Source: Astragalus membranaceus (taxonomy: Eukaryota; Streptophyta; Magnoliopsida; Fabales; Fabaceae). Taken from it: 64,000 nucleotides of DNA. Numbering within the stretch: position 1 is the stretch's first letter; every line of letters begins with the position of its first letter. The stretch lies in the NCBI GenBank assembly GCA_039519185.1, contig CM076854.1:67767448-67831447 (forward strand). Direction: 5' to 3'. The translations under genes were made by a program, and so were the position numbers. Positions 1-8,150 of the stretch are shown piece after piece. The notes below the pieces were generated by a model. It saw only the letters and a list, made by a program, of their open reading frames with translations, was not told the origin of the DNA and ran no database searches.

Positions 1-648
1 AGGCGCGAAGCGACTTTAAACGTGTCGCAACCTCTAATGGGCAAGTTAAATTCATACCGAGTTCTGATAAACTGCCCCCGGAGTTAACTTTGCCACGGGG
101 CACGAAGCGACATATCGCAACCTCTGATGGGCGAGTTAAATTCGGATCGATTCCGATAAACTTCCCCCAGAGTCACCACGAGGTGTTAACTTTGCCACGA
201 GGTACGAAGCGGCTTCGAAAATGGTCGCAACCTATGATGGGCGAGTTAAATTCGGATCGATTCTGATAAACTACCCCAGAGTCACCACGAGGTGTTAACT
301 TTGCCACGAGGCACGAAGCGACTTCGAAAATGGTCGCAACCTTTGATGAGCGAGTTAAATTCGTATCGATTCTGATAAACTGCCCCCAGAGTATACATTG
401 CCACGAGGCGCGAAGCGACTTTAAACGTGTTGCAACCTCTGATGGGCGAGTTAAATTCAGACCGAGTTTTGATAAACTGCCCCCAAAGTTAACTTTGCCA
501 CGGGGCATGAAGCGACATATCGCAACCTCTGATGGGCAAGTTAGATTCAGACCCCTCTGACAAACTGCCTCCAGAATAAACCTGCCACGAGGAGGTATGA
601 GATCATACATACAGATGTGCAAGGCAATGACTTGTGCCTGAGCCCAGG
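1..648. repeat. Tandem array of a ~100-bp unit (six copies)
   Basis: Six degenerate copies begin with GAAGCG at 7, 104, 206, 315, 412 and 509, giving periods of 97, 102, 109, 97 and 97 bp. Each unit contains a GGGCGAGTTAAATTC-like block, a GATTCTGATAAACTGCCCCC-like block and TTTGCCACGAGGC. Two units carry an extra CACCACGAGGTG segment, which explains the longer periods. A further diverged unit lies at about 5927-5990, so the array belongs to the same retroelement remnant that resumes after the solo LTR at 3839. The array enters from the left edge of the window. Reading frames across it are translations of the repeat and not genes. Confidence 0.85.
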
Positions 649-1105
649 AAGCTGTAGCGACCGAAAAATCCGGGTGAGGATTCCTCGAAGGTCCAAAAAT
701 GAAGCCGCCACCAAAGTTTAATTATAAGGGCAAATATTGGAAAATCCCTTTTGGATTGGATAAGGGTCCTTGAGACCAGATTTGGGTTCGGGAGTCGGTC
801 ATGCGTGGGGAAGGTATTAGCACCCCACGACATCCTTCCTAAGGAAGGTTACCTGCTAATTAGTTGTAGGAGCGAAAGTTAATTTTGAAAACATTTATTT
901 TTACCCTTTTATTGTGAATTAAAAGAAAGAAGAAAAATTTTTATTTGTACTTGAGAAAGAGATCATTTAGGAAAAGACTGAAAAAGGTTTTTTATTAGTG
1001 CAATTGATAGATGTGGGCCCCCATCTGCTCCTACGTATCTCTTGGTAGAGAATCAAATCACACGTAGTTCTTGGGTAGAAAATGTTTGTTGGTTGATGTT
1101 TTTAA

Positions 1106-1500
1106 TATAGGGATTTTAGGACTCCTGAGTGATCAGTTCATTTGTCCTAAAATGATGACTAACCTGACTGTACAGTCGGCTTAGTCCCCTATTTTGTAAA
1201 AATGGGTTTTTTGGAGTTTGGAAAATGATTTGAAGTGTGGTAGTTTGATTTTATTTGAATAGGGGTTTTAGGATTCGTGAGCCGTATGGCTCATTCATTC
1301 TAGAACGCTGATTAACCCGTCTGTACAGTCGGCTTAGTCCCCTATTTTGAAAATTGTTTTGTGGAAAGAGATGTGTTTGTATTTATTTTAAATTAGAATT
1401 TTGTCTTAAATAGGGATTTTAGGGCATGATCCGTAACGGTTCATTAGTGACCTAAAAAGCAGACTAATCCGACTGTACAGTCGACTTAGTCCCCTATTTA
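1106..1500. repeat. Threefold internal repeat of the solo LTR
   Basis: Three copies of a ~150-bp unit start near 1106, 1257 and 1415. Each opens with TAGGGATTTTAGG or a close variant, has a different middle, and closes with CTGTACAGTCGGCTTAGTCC (third copy CGACTTAG) followed by CCTATTT. The closing 27 bp are the best conserved part and the centres vary in sequence. The array lies upstream of the LTR TATA box, where U3 repeats of large LTRs often occur. Confidence 0.8.
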
Positions 1501-1810
1501 TATTTTTTGAAAATGAAATATTTATCTATTTATTTTTATATGTTTATGTGAAAGAAATTATTTTTTGGAAAGAAATAAATAGAAAAACGAAAAGGGGCTG
1601 CATCAATAAAACAGGGGTGCAGTTAGAGCAGATGGCTGTATTATTAAAACAGGGAGGTGTGAAAAGCAGAAGCCCAGTCCACGTTATTCGGGTTATGGGT
1701 TGGTCACTTACGAAGCTGGGCTCATGCACAGGGGGTTGTATGAAGTACACGCTGGGGGTGTTAATAGTATTGAGTTAAAGGAAAAGACGAAAATGACCCT
1801 AAATGTCCAC

Positions 1811-1820
1811 ACTATATAAG
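1811..1820 (+). promoter_or_regulatory. Probable LTR promoter TATA box
   Basis: ACTATATAAG at 1811-1820 is a good plant TATA match in the middle of the solo LTR. Pyrimidine-rich leader-like sequence and a GA microsatellite follow downstream. It would mark the U3/R boundary of the Ogre-like LTR. A solo LTR can drive read-through transcription to the right, towards 3838, but transcription is not shown by the sequence. Confidence 0.45.
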
Positions 1821-2021
1821 GCAACCTAAAAACCCTAAACCTAATTTCTTTCCCTCTCACGCTCCAGCTGCTGCGCCGTTTCAAACCCCATTTTCGAAGC
1901 CTAATTCCTTCACTCCCCCAATCTCTCCTCCACCCTAAACCGACGCCGTACCCAGCAGAAGATGCAGAGAGAGAGAGGGAGGGCTTGCGAAGGTTACGGT
2001 TGGGAGCAAGAAAGCGAGGTC

Positions 2022-2048
2022 TCAGAGAGAGAGAGAGAGAGAGAGAGA
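2022..2048. repeat. (GA)n microsatellite
   Basis: An uninterrupted run of about 13 GA units lies in the leader part of the solo LTR just downstream of the TATA box. Arg/Glu- or Ser/Leu-rich reading frames over this stretch are low-complexity translations. Confidence 0.9.
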
Positions 2049-3489
2049 AGGGGGACGAAGGAAGTGAGAGAAAGAAAGGAAAGTGATTTACGAAGGAGAG
2101 AGGAGCTTCGCGAAGAAGGGAGAAGACGACGGTGAGATCGCCGGAGAAGAGAAGCCTGCGACGGGGCGATGGAAGGCCGGTGATGGCGTAAATGGGGAGG
2201 AGGCCCTAACGGTGGTCTTGGGAACCAACCACCGTACACGGTGGCCGGAGGTTTGCTTCTGCTCCCTCTTTTTTCTATTGTGTTTCTGTTTTCATTTTTT
2301 TTCTTCTCTCCTACTCTTTCTTTCTTATTTTTGATGTTTTTTTTTGCTGTTTCTGTGGGCGGTTCTTGGTGCGGTGGTGGAACGCAAAACGACGACGCGG
2401 AGGAGCGCGGCGGCCACGCCTCACGGCGATGACCTCCGCCGGTAATGGCGGTCGGAAATTGGGTAAGTTTTTTCCTATTTTTCACTTTTTGATTTCCTGT
2501 TCTGATCTCTGTTGCATCTGTTTCTGGATTTCTTTGTATTTGCGGTTCCGAACCCTTAAACTTAAATTTTCACAACTAAACCTATTTGATTTTATCCCTA
2601 ATCCTAGTTTTCATAAACCCTAAATCCTAATTTTAAACTGATTACTTAACTTTTGGTCAAATTAAATCTGAACCTAATCTTTCTAACTACAAGGGAGCTG
2701 TTTGTCGTACCCTGGTTATTCCATTCATGATGCAGATTAATTTTTCTAAACCTAATATTAAAAACCTAGTTAGTTCCTAAAAATTTTTTACATCTAGGAA
2801 ACCAAAGCATATGAAGAAATATTACAGATCATACTTATGTGATGCTATATGTACAAATTATGAACATCTCAAAAAACTAAAACATTACGAATTAAACATC
2901 TGCACCTACATGTTTCTTTTTGTATTTTCAGATTTTACATGATAGATAGGAAATACCGACCTGTATTCCAGCTTCTGGACTTCTCACTATTATCGCCTAT
3001 TGCCGTTAACCACTGCTACTGTTATCCTGGCTGCTCCCGCTACTTCTGTTTCTGAATTTTCAGAGTTTTGTGATTAGGGTTTCAATGTGAAAACCCTAAT
3101 CTTTGGTTCTGAAATTCTCTCTGATTTTTTGTCTATCTCCCTCTGTCCTTTTTCTCTGGACTGAGCTTGTTTATATAGGTAAAAAATTAGGGTTTTCTGC
3201 TGATCCTTCTCCATTTCTTTCCATTTTCAGGTATTTGGACTTGTTGAGAAAACTTGCTCAGCAAGAACAGGCCCAAGGAAGCTAGGAAGCTGCTGTTTTA
3301 TGTATTTATTTTCGTTTTTGATCTTTTTTGTATTTTTGGTTATTTTTGATTTTGTATTATTTTTTTAAATTAATTTTGATTTTTTGGATTATTGTAAACA
3401 TTTGTAAATTAATTTTTATTGATTTTTTTTGATTATATATGCTATGGACAGATTCACTGTTTGTTTTTCTTTGGGTCAAAAATGAAAGA

Positions 3490-3745
3490 GAATGATTAAA
3501 TTGGGCTAAGCCCAATCAAAACTAAACGTAGGCCCAATTTAGACAAATGACTGACATAAGGCCCAATTAGAACAAATTTCAAGATCAGGTCCAATCTAGC
3601 CACAGGTCCATTTAGGCAAACATTAGACATAAGCCCATTTATTTAAAAAACTGGTTTGAAACGCTAAGCGTAAGCCCAATTAGGCAAGCTAACAAAATTA
3701 GGCCCAAAAGGTTGGGCATAGGCCCAATTGGACAAACCGGTTCGA
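3490..3745. repeat. Cluster of GGCCCA / TGGGCT motifs
   Basis: The 3' part of the solo LTR holds about nine copies of AGGCCCAATT-like or TGGGCTTAGC-like words in about 250 bp, for example near 3504, 3512, 3532, 3559, 3588, 3634, 3675, 3702 and 3720. GGCCCA/TGGGCC is the core of plant site-II (TCP-bound) promoter elements. Whether this is a regulatory cluster or only diverged short tandem repeats cannot be decided from sequence. Confidence 0.6.
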
Positions 3746-4246
3746 ATTAAATGCAAAACAGTGTTCGAAACCCATGAGCTTGTGATATGAGACTAAAACG
3801 AGTACGATAAAAAGATCGGGCAAAATTGGGGTATAACAGAAGCCACCTAAGAGGGCGCCAACATCAGGACTTTGCACCTTGACACAAGATGCCCAGGAGG
3901 GCGCCAACATCAGAAGGCATGGCACAAGGCGCCCACGAAGGCGTCAACTTCAAAACACAGCCCTTTGCCACGAAGCGATATGAAATTGTATATTCAGGTG
4001 CGCAAGGCAAGAACGTGTGCCCGAGGCCATCCAACACGTGCCAATCATAAACATAAGAAACAAGCTAGGCAAAGAAGAAACATAGACGTTTCAAAAGGTA
4101 ACATAAATATCAGCGGACAATGACATCGAGGTCAACCTCGTTGGGGGCCCCGGAGACAGCAAGGCTCCATTAAGCAAGACACATAATGAAATTTGACAAG
4201 TCAAAGAAAAATTACACAATCAAAGCAACTGGACCGAAAGAAATAA

Positions 4247-4665
4247 TCAGGGGGCAATGACATCGAAGTCAACCCCGTTGGAGTGGTATTTGACGATCCT
4301 CCCGTCCCGAACATCATGATCAAATTGAAAGACGCTCGACTCTAGAATAGCTTCCAGATACAAACACTGAACATGGCTAATCGCCTTATCATAGGCGGCA
4401 TAGAAAAAGTCTACAGCCTTCCCGGCCACCATCTGCACATTTGTCTCAGCTTCATCCTTCAGTTTCTTCATACTATTCAATTCAGATTGGAGCTCCTTCA
4501 CCCTCTTCTTGTACTCATCCCTCTCAGCATAGGCCTCCTCCCGGTCTTTCTGATAGTGACGAGCAGCCTCTTTGGCCCGGCGAGCAGATTCCAAAGCTTC
4601 ATGAAGATCTACCTAAAGTCGATTCTTATCCAACACAAGCCGATCCCTCTCCTCGCTCACCGCTG
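4247..4665 (-). pseudogene. Retroelement gag-like coiled-coil protein fragment
   Basis: The open part (4247-4594) encodes 115 residues, and the same frame extends upstream to about 4665 through one stop. The protein is strongly charged and helical, with heptad-like Lys/Glu/Arg runs such as EEAYAERDEYKKRVKELQ, which predicts a coiled coil. It ends in a motif like DHDVRDGRIV. Similar C-termini occur in plant proteins annotated as retrotransposon gag or plant-transposon proteins; this is recalled and was not searched. It lies just 3' of the proline-rich fragment at 4774-5202 on the same strand, and both probably come from one coding sequence. It is broken by stops and frameshifts. Function beyond retroelement structural protein is unknown. 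Confidence 0.45.
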
Positions 4666-4773
4666 CATAAGAGAAAAAATAACATAACAGGGTTAAAGAG
4701 TACCTCCTACAGATATGCTAAATGCATAAAGAAACACCTCAAAGGATTACCTAAACGAGATCCACACCCCTTC

Positions 4774-5202
4774 TCAGCTCCCCAGTTCGCATGCAAACTC
4801 TCCCCAGCCATACCATACGAATGGCAAGTTCGAAAGGGTGCTCCTAGAAGTGATCGCGCTTATCGGGAGTAAAGGAAATTTCACCTTCTTCGTCAGACAC
4901 GAGAGGGGGACGTTTAGCAGGGAAGGGAAATCCGATGAAAGGGGGCGACGAGCACAACTTTTCTTGCGCTTGGACTTACTTTGAACCCCCGGGGTAGTAG
5001 AGTCAAGTGGAACCATCGGCGCCCCCGAGGGATCCTTACTAGCTCGACTAGGAGCTCCTAGGCTTTGGCGAGGCCCCTTCGAGGGACGAACAGAAGCTGA
5101 TACCGCAGGAGTTGGACTGCTTGCCTCATTAGGTTCAGCACCTAAAGGCTTCCTCCTCCCGGCCCAAGAAGCCAAGTCATTAAAGGAAAATGGAGCGACC
5201 AT
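4774..5202 (-). pseudogene. Proline/serine-rich N-terminal part of gag-like protein
   Basis: A 142-codon frame begins ATG at 5202 and encodes a basic, Pro/Ser-rich region containing KSKRKKSCARRP. After that the frame is disturbed: another frame over about 4770-4910 reads SDEEGEISFTPDKRDHF and then HPFELAIR, which looks like the true continuation. A frameshift near 4900 therefore separates two coding stretches. With the coiled-coil fragment downstream (4247-4665), this resembles a retroelement ORF upstream of pol. No enzymatic motif is visible. The assignment is by resemblance only. Confidence 0.4.
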
Positions 5203-5344
5203 CTTGTCTGCAAAACAACATAAAACAAATCAGCAACATAAGCCAAGAGTACAACAAATAAAATGCAAGAAGAAACCAAGGACAAAGGCGCCTACGAGGG
5301 CACCAAAAGAACACTCAGCCCCGCACCCAAGAGGGCGCCTAGGG

Positions 5345-5575
5345 GGCGCCAAGTGAGAACACAACACCCAGGAGGGCGCCTGGCAGGGCGCCAAGGTAGC
5401 CACAGGCGGCACCCAAGAGGGCGCCTGGCAGGGCGCTAAGACAACCACAGGTGGCACCCAAGAGGGCTCCTGGCAGGGCGCCAAGGCAGCCACAGACGGC
5501 ACCCCAGAGGGCGCCTGGCAGGGGACCAAGTCAAGCACAAGCCAGCACCCAAAAGGGCGCCTGGCAAGGCGCCAA
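5345..5575. repeat. 45-bp GGCGCC minisatellite
   Basis: About five tandem copies of a 45-bp unit of the form CACAGGCGGCACCCAAGAGG followed by GCGCCTGGCAGGGCGCC and a short spacer. Well-aligned copies start near 5401, 5446 and 5491. Because 45 is divisible by three, the minus strand stays open and reads as 15-residue repeats (LAPCQAPSWVPPV type). That open frame follows from the period and is not independent evidence of a gene. Confidence 0.85.
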
Positions 5576-5638
5576 AAGATCTACATGCGAACAATCTGGC
5601 CTCAGGCGCCCACGAGGGCACCCACTCTCAGGAACACG

Positions 5639-5880
5639 ACAAGGCGCCCAAGGCGCCCATGATGGCGCCAGATCCTGCTCCAAGAGGCGGCAGCCAAGGC
5701 AAAGCGACAAGGCGCCCAAGACACCCATGAGGGCGCCAGATTCTGCTCCAAGAGGCGGCAGCCAAGACAACGCAACAAGGCGCCCATGAAGGCGCCTGAT
5801 CCTGCTCCAAGAGGCGGCTCCATGATCAATGTGACAAGGCACCCAAGGCGCCCACAAGGGCGCCAGATCCTACCCCTACG
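5639..5880. repeat. 68-bp GGCGCC minisatellite
   Basis: Four copies of a unit starting CAAGGCGCCC and containing GGCGCCAGATCCTGCTCCAA and GAGGCGGC. The first two copies (near 5639 and 5707) are exactly 68 bp apart; the third and fourth are shortened or diverged. It directly follows the 45-bp array and shares the GGCGCC/GGGCGCC words, so both probably grew from one seed. Overlapping minus-strand frames here are repeat translations. Confidence 0.8.
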
Positions 5881-6529
5881 GGCAGCGCCCAGGCTGGCGA
5901 GGCAGGGCGCCATGGCAACATCAGATGGGCGAGTTATTATTTAGATCGATTCTGATAAACTGCCCCCAGAGTTAACATTGCCATGAGGCGATATGAGATT
6001 ATACATTCAGATGCGCAAGGCAATGACCAGCGCCCGAGGCCACCTAACGCGTGCCAGTTACAATTATAAGGAACAAGCTAGATAAAGAGGAAGCTTGGAT
6101 GTTTCAAAATGCAACATAAAAAAATCAGGGGACATCGAAGTCAACCCCATAGGAGGCCTGAGTCATGGTCGCAACGAAGTGATCTTGTACGACCCGACAA
6201 GACAGACAAAGTAACGCATTACGGCAAAGAAAAAATTTCTCTTTTTTACTCTAGAGAGTGAAAATGATAAAACACGGTCGTGACAAAGGCAGTGTCCCAC
6301 GCGACTTCACACATCCGGTAGACCGACGTGAATCCTTCAAGCCAAGACCATCCTCCGGAATAATCTCGGCTTGGGGGCAACTGTTCTGGACTGGACCAAG
6401 AGGTCCATTTGGCAAAACTAGGGGGTGCGTTTAGCAATTGGATATGGATCAGCCCAATCGATTCGGCCCATATCCACTACATACAAGCCCAACAAAAGCC
6501 ACCACGCTTGGATGGTTCAGATCGATTCT

Positions 6530-6780
6530 GATAATCCGACAGTCCACAAACGAGCATCGATTTCCTATAAATACCGGCTCGCATAGCCATTTATACGGTA
6601 CACACTCTTCCCTTATAAATTCACTAGCTTATTCTCATACTGACTTGAGCGTCGGAGTGGCTTTGCAGGTACCTCCCCCCCCCCCCCCCCCCCCCCCCCC
6701 CCGGGGCGCTCACTGACCTCCTGCCAGAGCAGCAAGAGACCTACCAACAGCAGCCGACCAAAATACTGCTAGGTACAGAA
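6530..6780 (+). promoter_or_regulatory. LTR-type promoter and leader
   Basis: TATAAATA lies at 6566-6573 and a second TATAAAT near 6614. About 70 bp further on is GACTTGAGCGTCGGAGTG (6642-6659) followed by GCAGGTACC and a C tract. Leaders of many plant Ty3/gypsy LTRs carry this GAGCGTCGGAGTG phrase, so this is probably the R/U5 part of an LTR belonging to the GGCGCC-rich element. The LTR end and a primer-binding site after it were not recognised. Confidence 0.45.
6675..6712. repeat. Homopolymer of 38 C
   Basis: Thirty-eight consecutive C are followed by GGGG, giving a C/G switch at 6712/6713. It interrupts the LTR leader right after GCAGGTACCT. A run this long is rare in plant DNA and could form i-motif/G-quadruplex structures; its length in the assembly may be inaccurate. 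Confidence 0.95.
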
Positions 6781-7236
6781 CATGTGGTTAATAGTGTTTG
6801 AATAATTTGATATGCTTGAAACCGTAATGTTTCTGAAAGTGAATACTGGTTGATGTCTGAATGATTGAGGAAACTAGCTTAAGGATGAATCGATTGAAAC
6901 TGTGTAATTAATGATATTTGAATTGTATGGAGTGCTTTGGAACGTGTTCTCAACTATTAGTTAGAGTGGTAAGGTTGTATTTTGGATTAGGGAAGAAGTG
7001 AATAAGGAAATTGGTACCAAAGAACAGCACAAACTCTAACTCCTTATTTTCTTTCTTTGGATACTGATTCTAATTCTATTCTGCTTCCATTCCTAATCTA
7101 AAAGACAATGATTTAAGCTTGCTAAGAGTTTAAGATGTGTTTGAATGAACTTTCTAAATATGGTAGACCTCACCAAATCGGTATTGTTCATTGATTCATT
7201 TTTTTAAAGTTGAATTTGTATACATACTAACAAGTA

Positions 7237-7237
<1 letters not shown>
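6781..7237. other. No gene recognised
   Basis: AT-rich sequence between the LTR-like leader and the first AT microsatellite. It has no long open frame, no protein similarity I recognise and no obvious repeat. It may be retroelement interior or old intergenic DNA. Confidence 0.5.

Positions 7238-7278
<41 letters not shown>
7238..7278. repeat. (AT)n microsatellite 1
   Basis: Uninterrupted AT dinucleotides over about 41 bp. It is the first of three long AT runs within 600 bp. Confidence 0.95.
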
Positions 7279-7280
<2 letters not shown>

Positions 7281-7433
7281 GATATATATTGACATGTAAG
7301 TCAAATGACTTACACCAAATCTAAACTACTAATTAAAGTTAATGGATCAAACGGTTATCATATTTGACTAAAAAATTTAAAAATTAAAATTGTAATTTAT
7401 GTGTGTGTGTCTTTTTTTTTGGTGGTGATTATG

Positions 7434-7443
<10 letters not shown>

Positions 7444-7484
<41 letters not shown>
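7444..7484. repeat. (AT)n microsatellite 2
   Basis: AT run of about 41 bp preceded by TATGTGTGTGTGTCT. A near-identical TG-rich word stands about 35 bp upstream (7398-7411), so the TG/AT block is itself partly duplicated. It borders the MITE at 7500. Confidence 0.95.
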
Positions 7485-7487
<3 letters not shown>

Positions 7488-7499
7488 ATGACGGCATAG

Positions 7500-7722
7500 G
7501 GGAAAATATTTGATTATTATGATAAGTGAGAACATTTCAATATTATAACTGTGGGTTAGAATTAACAGCTCAGATTCTGTCATTAATTATAAAATCCCTT
7601 GCGATCTTTGATGAAAAAGGAAACAATCATACGATATCTTGTAATTGATGACAGAATCTGAGTCGTTAATTTTAATCTTAAGGTTATAATTATATGTTCT
7701 TATACCTCATAATAACCAAGTG

Positions 7723-7728
<6 letters not shown>
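7500..7728. mobile_element. MITE with ~80-bp inverted-repeat arms
   Basis: The left arm (about 7508-7590) and the right arm (about 7642-7722) are imperfect reverse complements. The best match is around CAGATTCTGTCATTAATTA on the left and TAATTGATGACAGAATCTG on the right, with a ~50-bp spacer. Both outer sides are AT microsatellites, so the TSD is hidden in TA repeats and the superfamily cannot be assigned safely. The size of ~230 bp and foldback structure are typical of MITEs. No coding capacity. Confidence 0.65.

Positions 7729-7803
<75 letters not shown>
7724..7803. repeat. (AT)n microsatellite 3
   Basis: Uninterrupted AT run of about 80 bp, the longest in the window, placed exactly between the MITE and the Helitron-type terminus. 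Confidence 0.95.
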
Positions 7804-7804
<1 letters not shown>

Positions 7805-8150
7805 TAGTATGAAACCCGTGCGATGCACGGGTGAAAATTTTTCAATTATATTAAAATTAGATATTTTTGTGTATATGAAATTAATATTTTAAGAAAAAAG
7901 AATAACAATTAACTTATTTTGTTTCTTAATTTTACTCTCTCACATTGAAATTTTTTTTGACAATACACATTGATAAATATTAATTAAGAGTTTAATTTCT
8001 ATACACATATTGTGTATAGACTCTTACAATCACCAGCAATCACAATTCATGAAGTTTTTGGTTACTAATTAACTAATTGGTGGTTACCAAGTGACGAATT
8101 TCTGTTTGATGATGTATGACCCATGCAATGCGCGTGTATACAATTTTTTT
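7804..8150 (-). mobile_element. Helitron-like 3' terminus
   Basis: Read on the minus strand, the sequence has a perfect 8-bp stem hairpin (arms ACCCGTGC / GCACGGGT, loop of 3, at 7814-7832) followed a few bases later by CTAG at 7804-7807 and then T of the AT microsatellite. A GC-rich hairpin about ten bases before a terminal CTRR inserted at A/T is the hallmark of Helitron 3' ends. A degenerate copy of the same hairpin (ACCCATGC / GCGCGTGT) lies at about 8119-8138. No helicase gene is seen and the 5' TC end was not located, so the right limit given is arbitrary. Confidence 0.5.

Larger units (their letters stand above)
653..3838 (+). mobile_element. Solo LTR of an Ogre-like Ty3/gypsy retrotransposon
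   Basis: This 3186-bp block starts TGTAGCGACCGAAAAATCC and ends TTGGGGTATAACA, so it has TG...CA ends. It is flanked by a perfect 5-bp duplication, GAAGC, at 648-652 and 3839-3843. No primer-binding site, gag or pol adjoins either end, so it is a solo LTR left by LTR-LTR recombination. The 5' sequence, including the stretch ending GGTATTAGCACCCC near 812-825, resembles the long LTRs of legume Ogre elements; that family name comes from memory of the style and was not checked by alignment. Inside are a threefold internal repeat, a TATA box, a GA microsatellite and a GGCCCA-rich 3' part. It splits the GGCGCC-rich element, whose halves read on smoothly across the target site. Confidence 0.85.
3844..6780. 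mobile_element. GGCGCC-rich LTR-retroelement remnant, right-hand part
   Basis: This is the continuation of the element split by the solo LTR; its left part is 1-652. Blocks such as a GATATGAGATTATACATTCAG-like word followed by GCAAGGCAA occur at about 595, 3973 and 5985, each followed by similar sequence through ACAAGCTAGG/ACAAGCTAGAT and a GACATCGAAGTCAACC-like word. It therefore contains dispersed internal duplications. Two broken gag-like reading frames lie on the minus strand, two minisatellites follow, and the right end has an LTR-like promoter and leader (TATAAATA, then GACTTGAGCGTCGGAGTG, a leader phrase seen in many plant Ty3/gypsy LTRs). No RT or integrase is visible. Family and exact ends are unresolved. 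Confidence 0.55.

Noticed and set aside
1..648. ~100-bp repeats considered as a CRISPR or centromeric satellite
   Set aside because: Units vary in length, are part of a retroelement and number only six; no spacers.
1994..2485. Minus-strand 163-codon frame, Ser/Arg/Lys-rich
   Set aside because: Antisense of the CT/GA-rich leader of the solo LTR; low complexity and no recognisable domain.
5230..5913. Several overlapping minus-strand frames of 60-110 codons rich in Pro, Cys and Trp
   Set aside because: They arise from the 45-bp and 68-bp minisatellites, with multiple frames open at once; no support for a gene.
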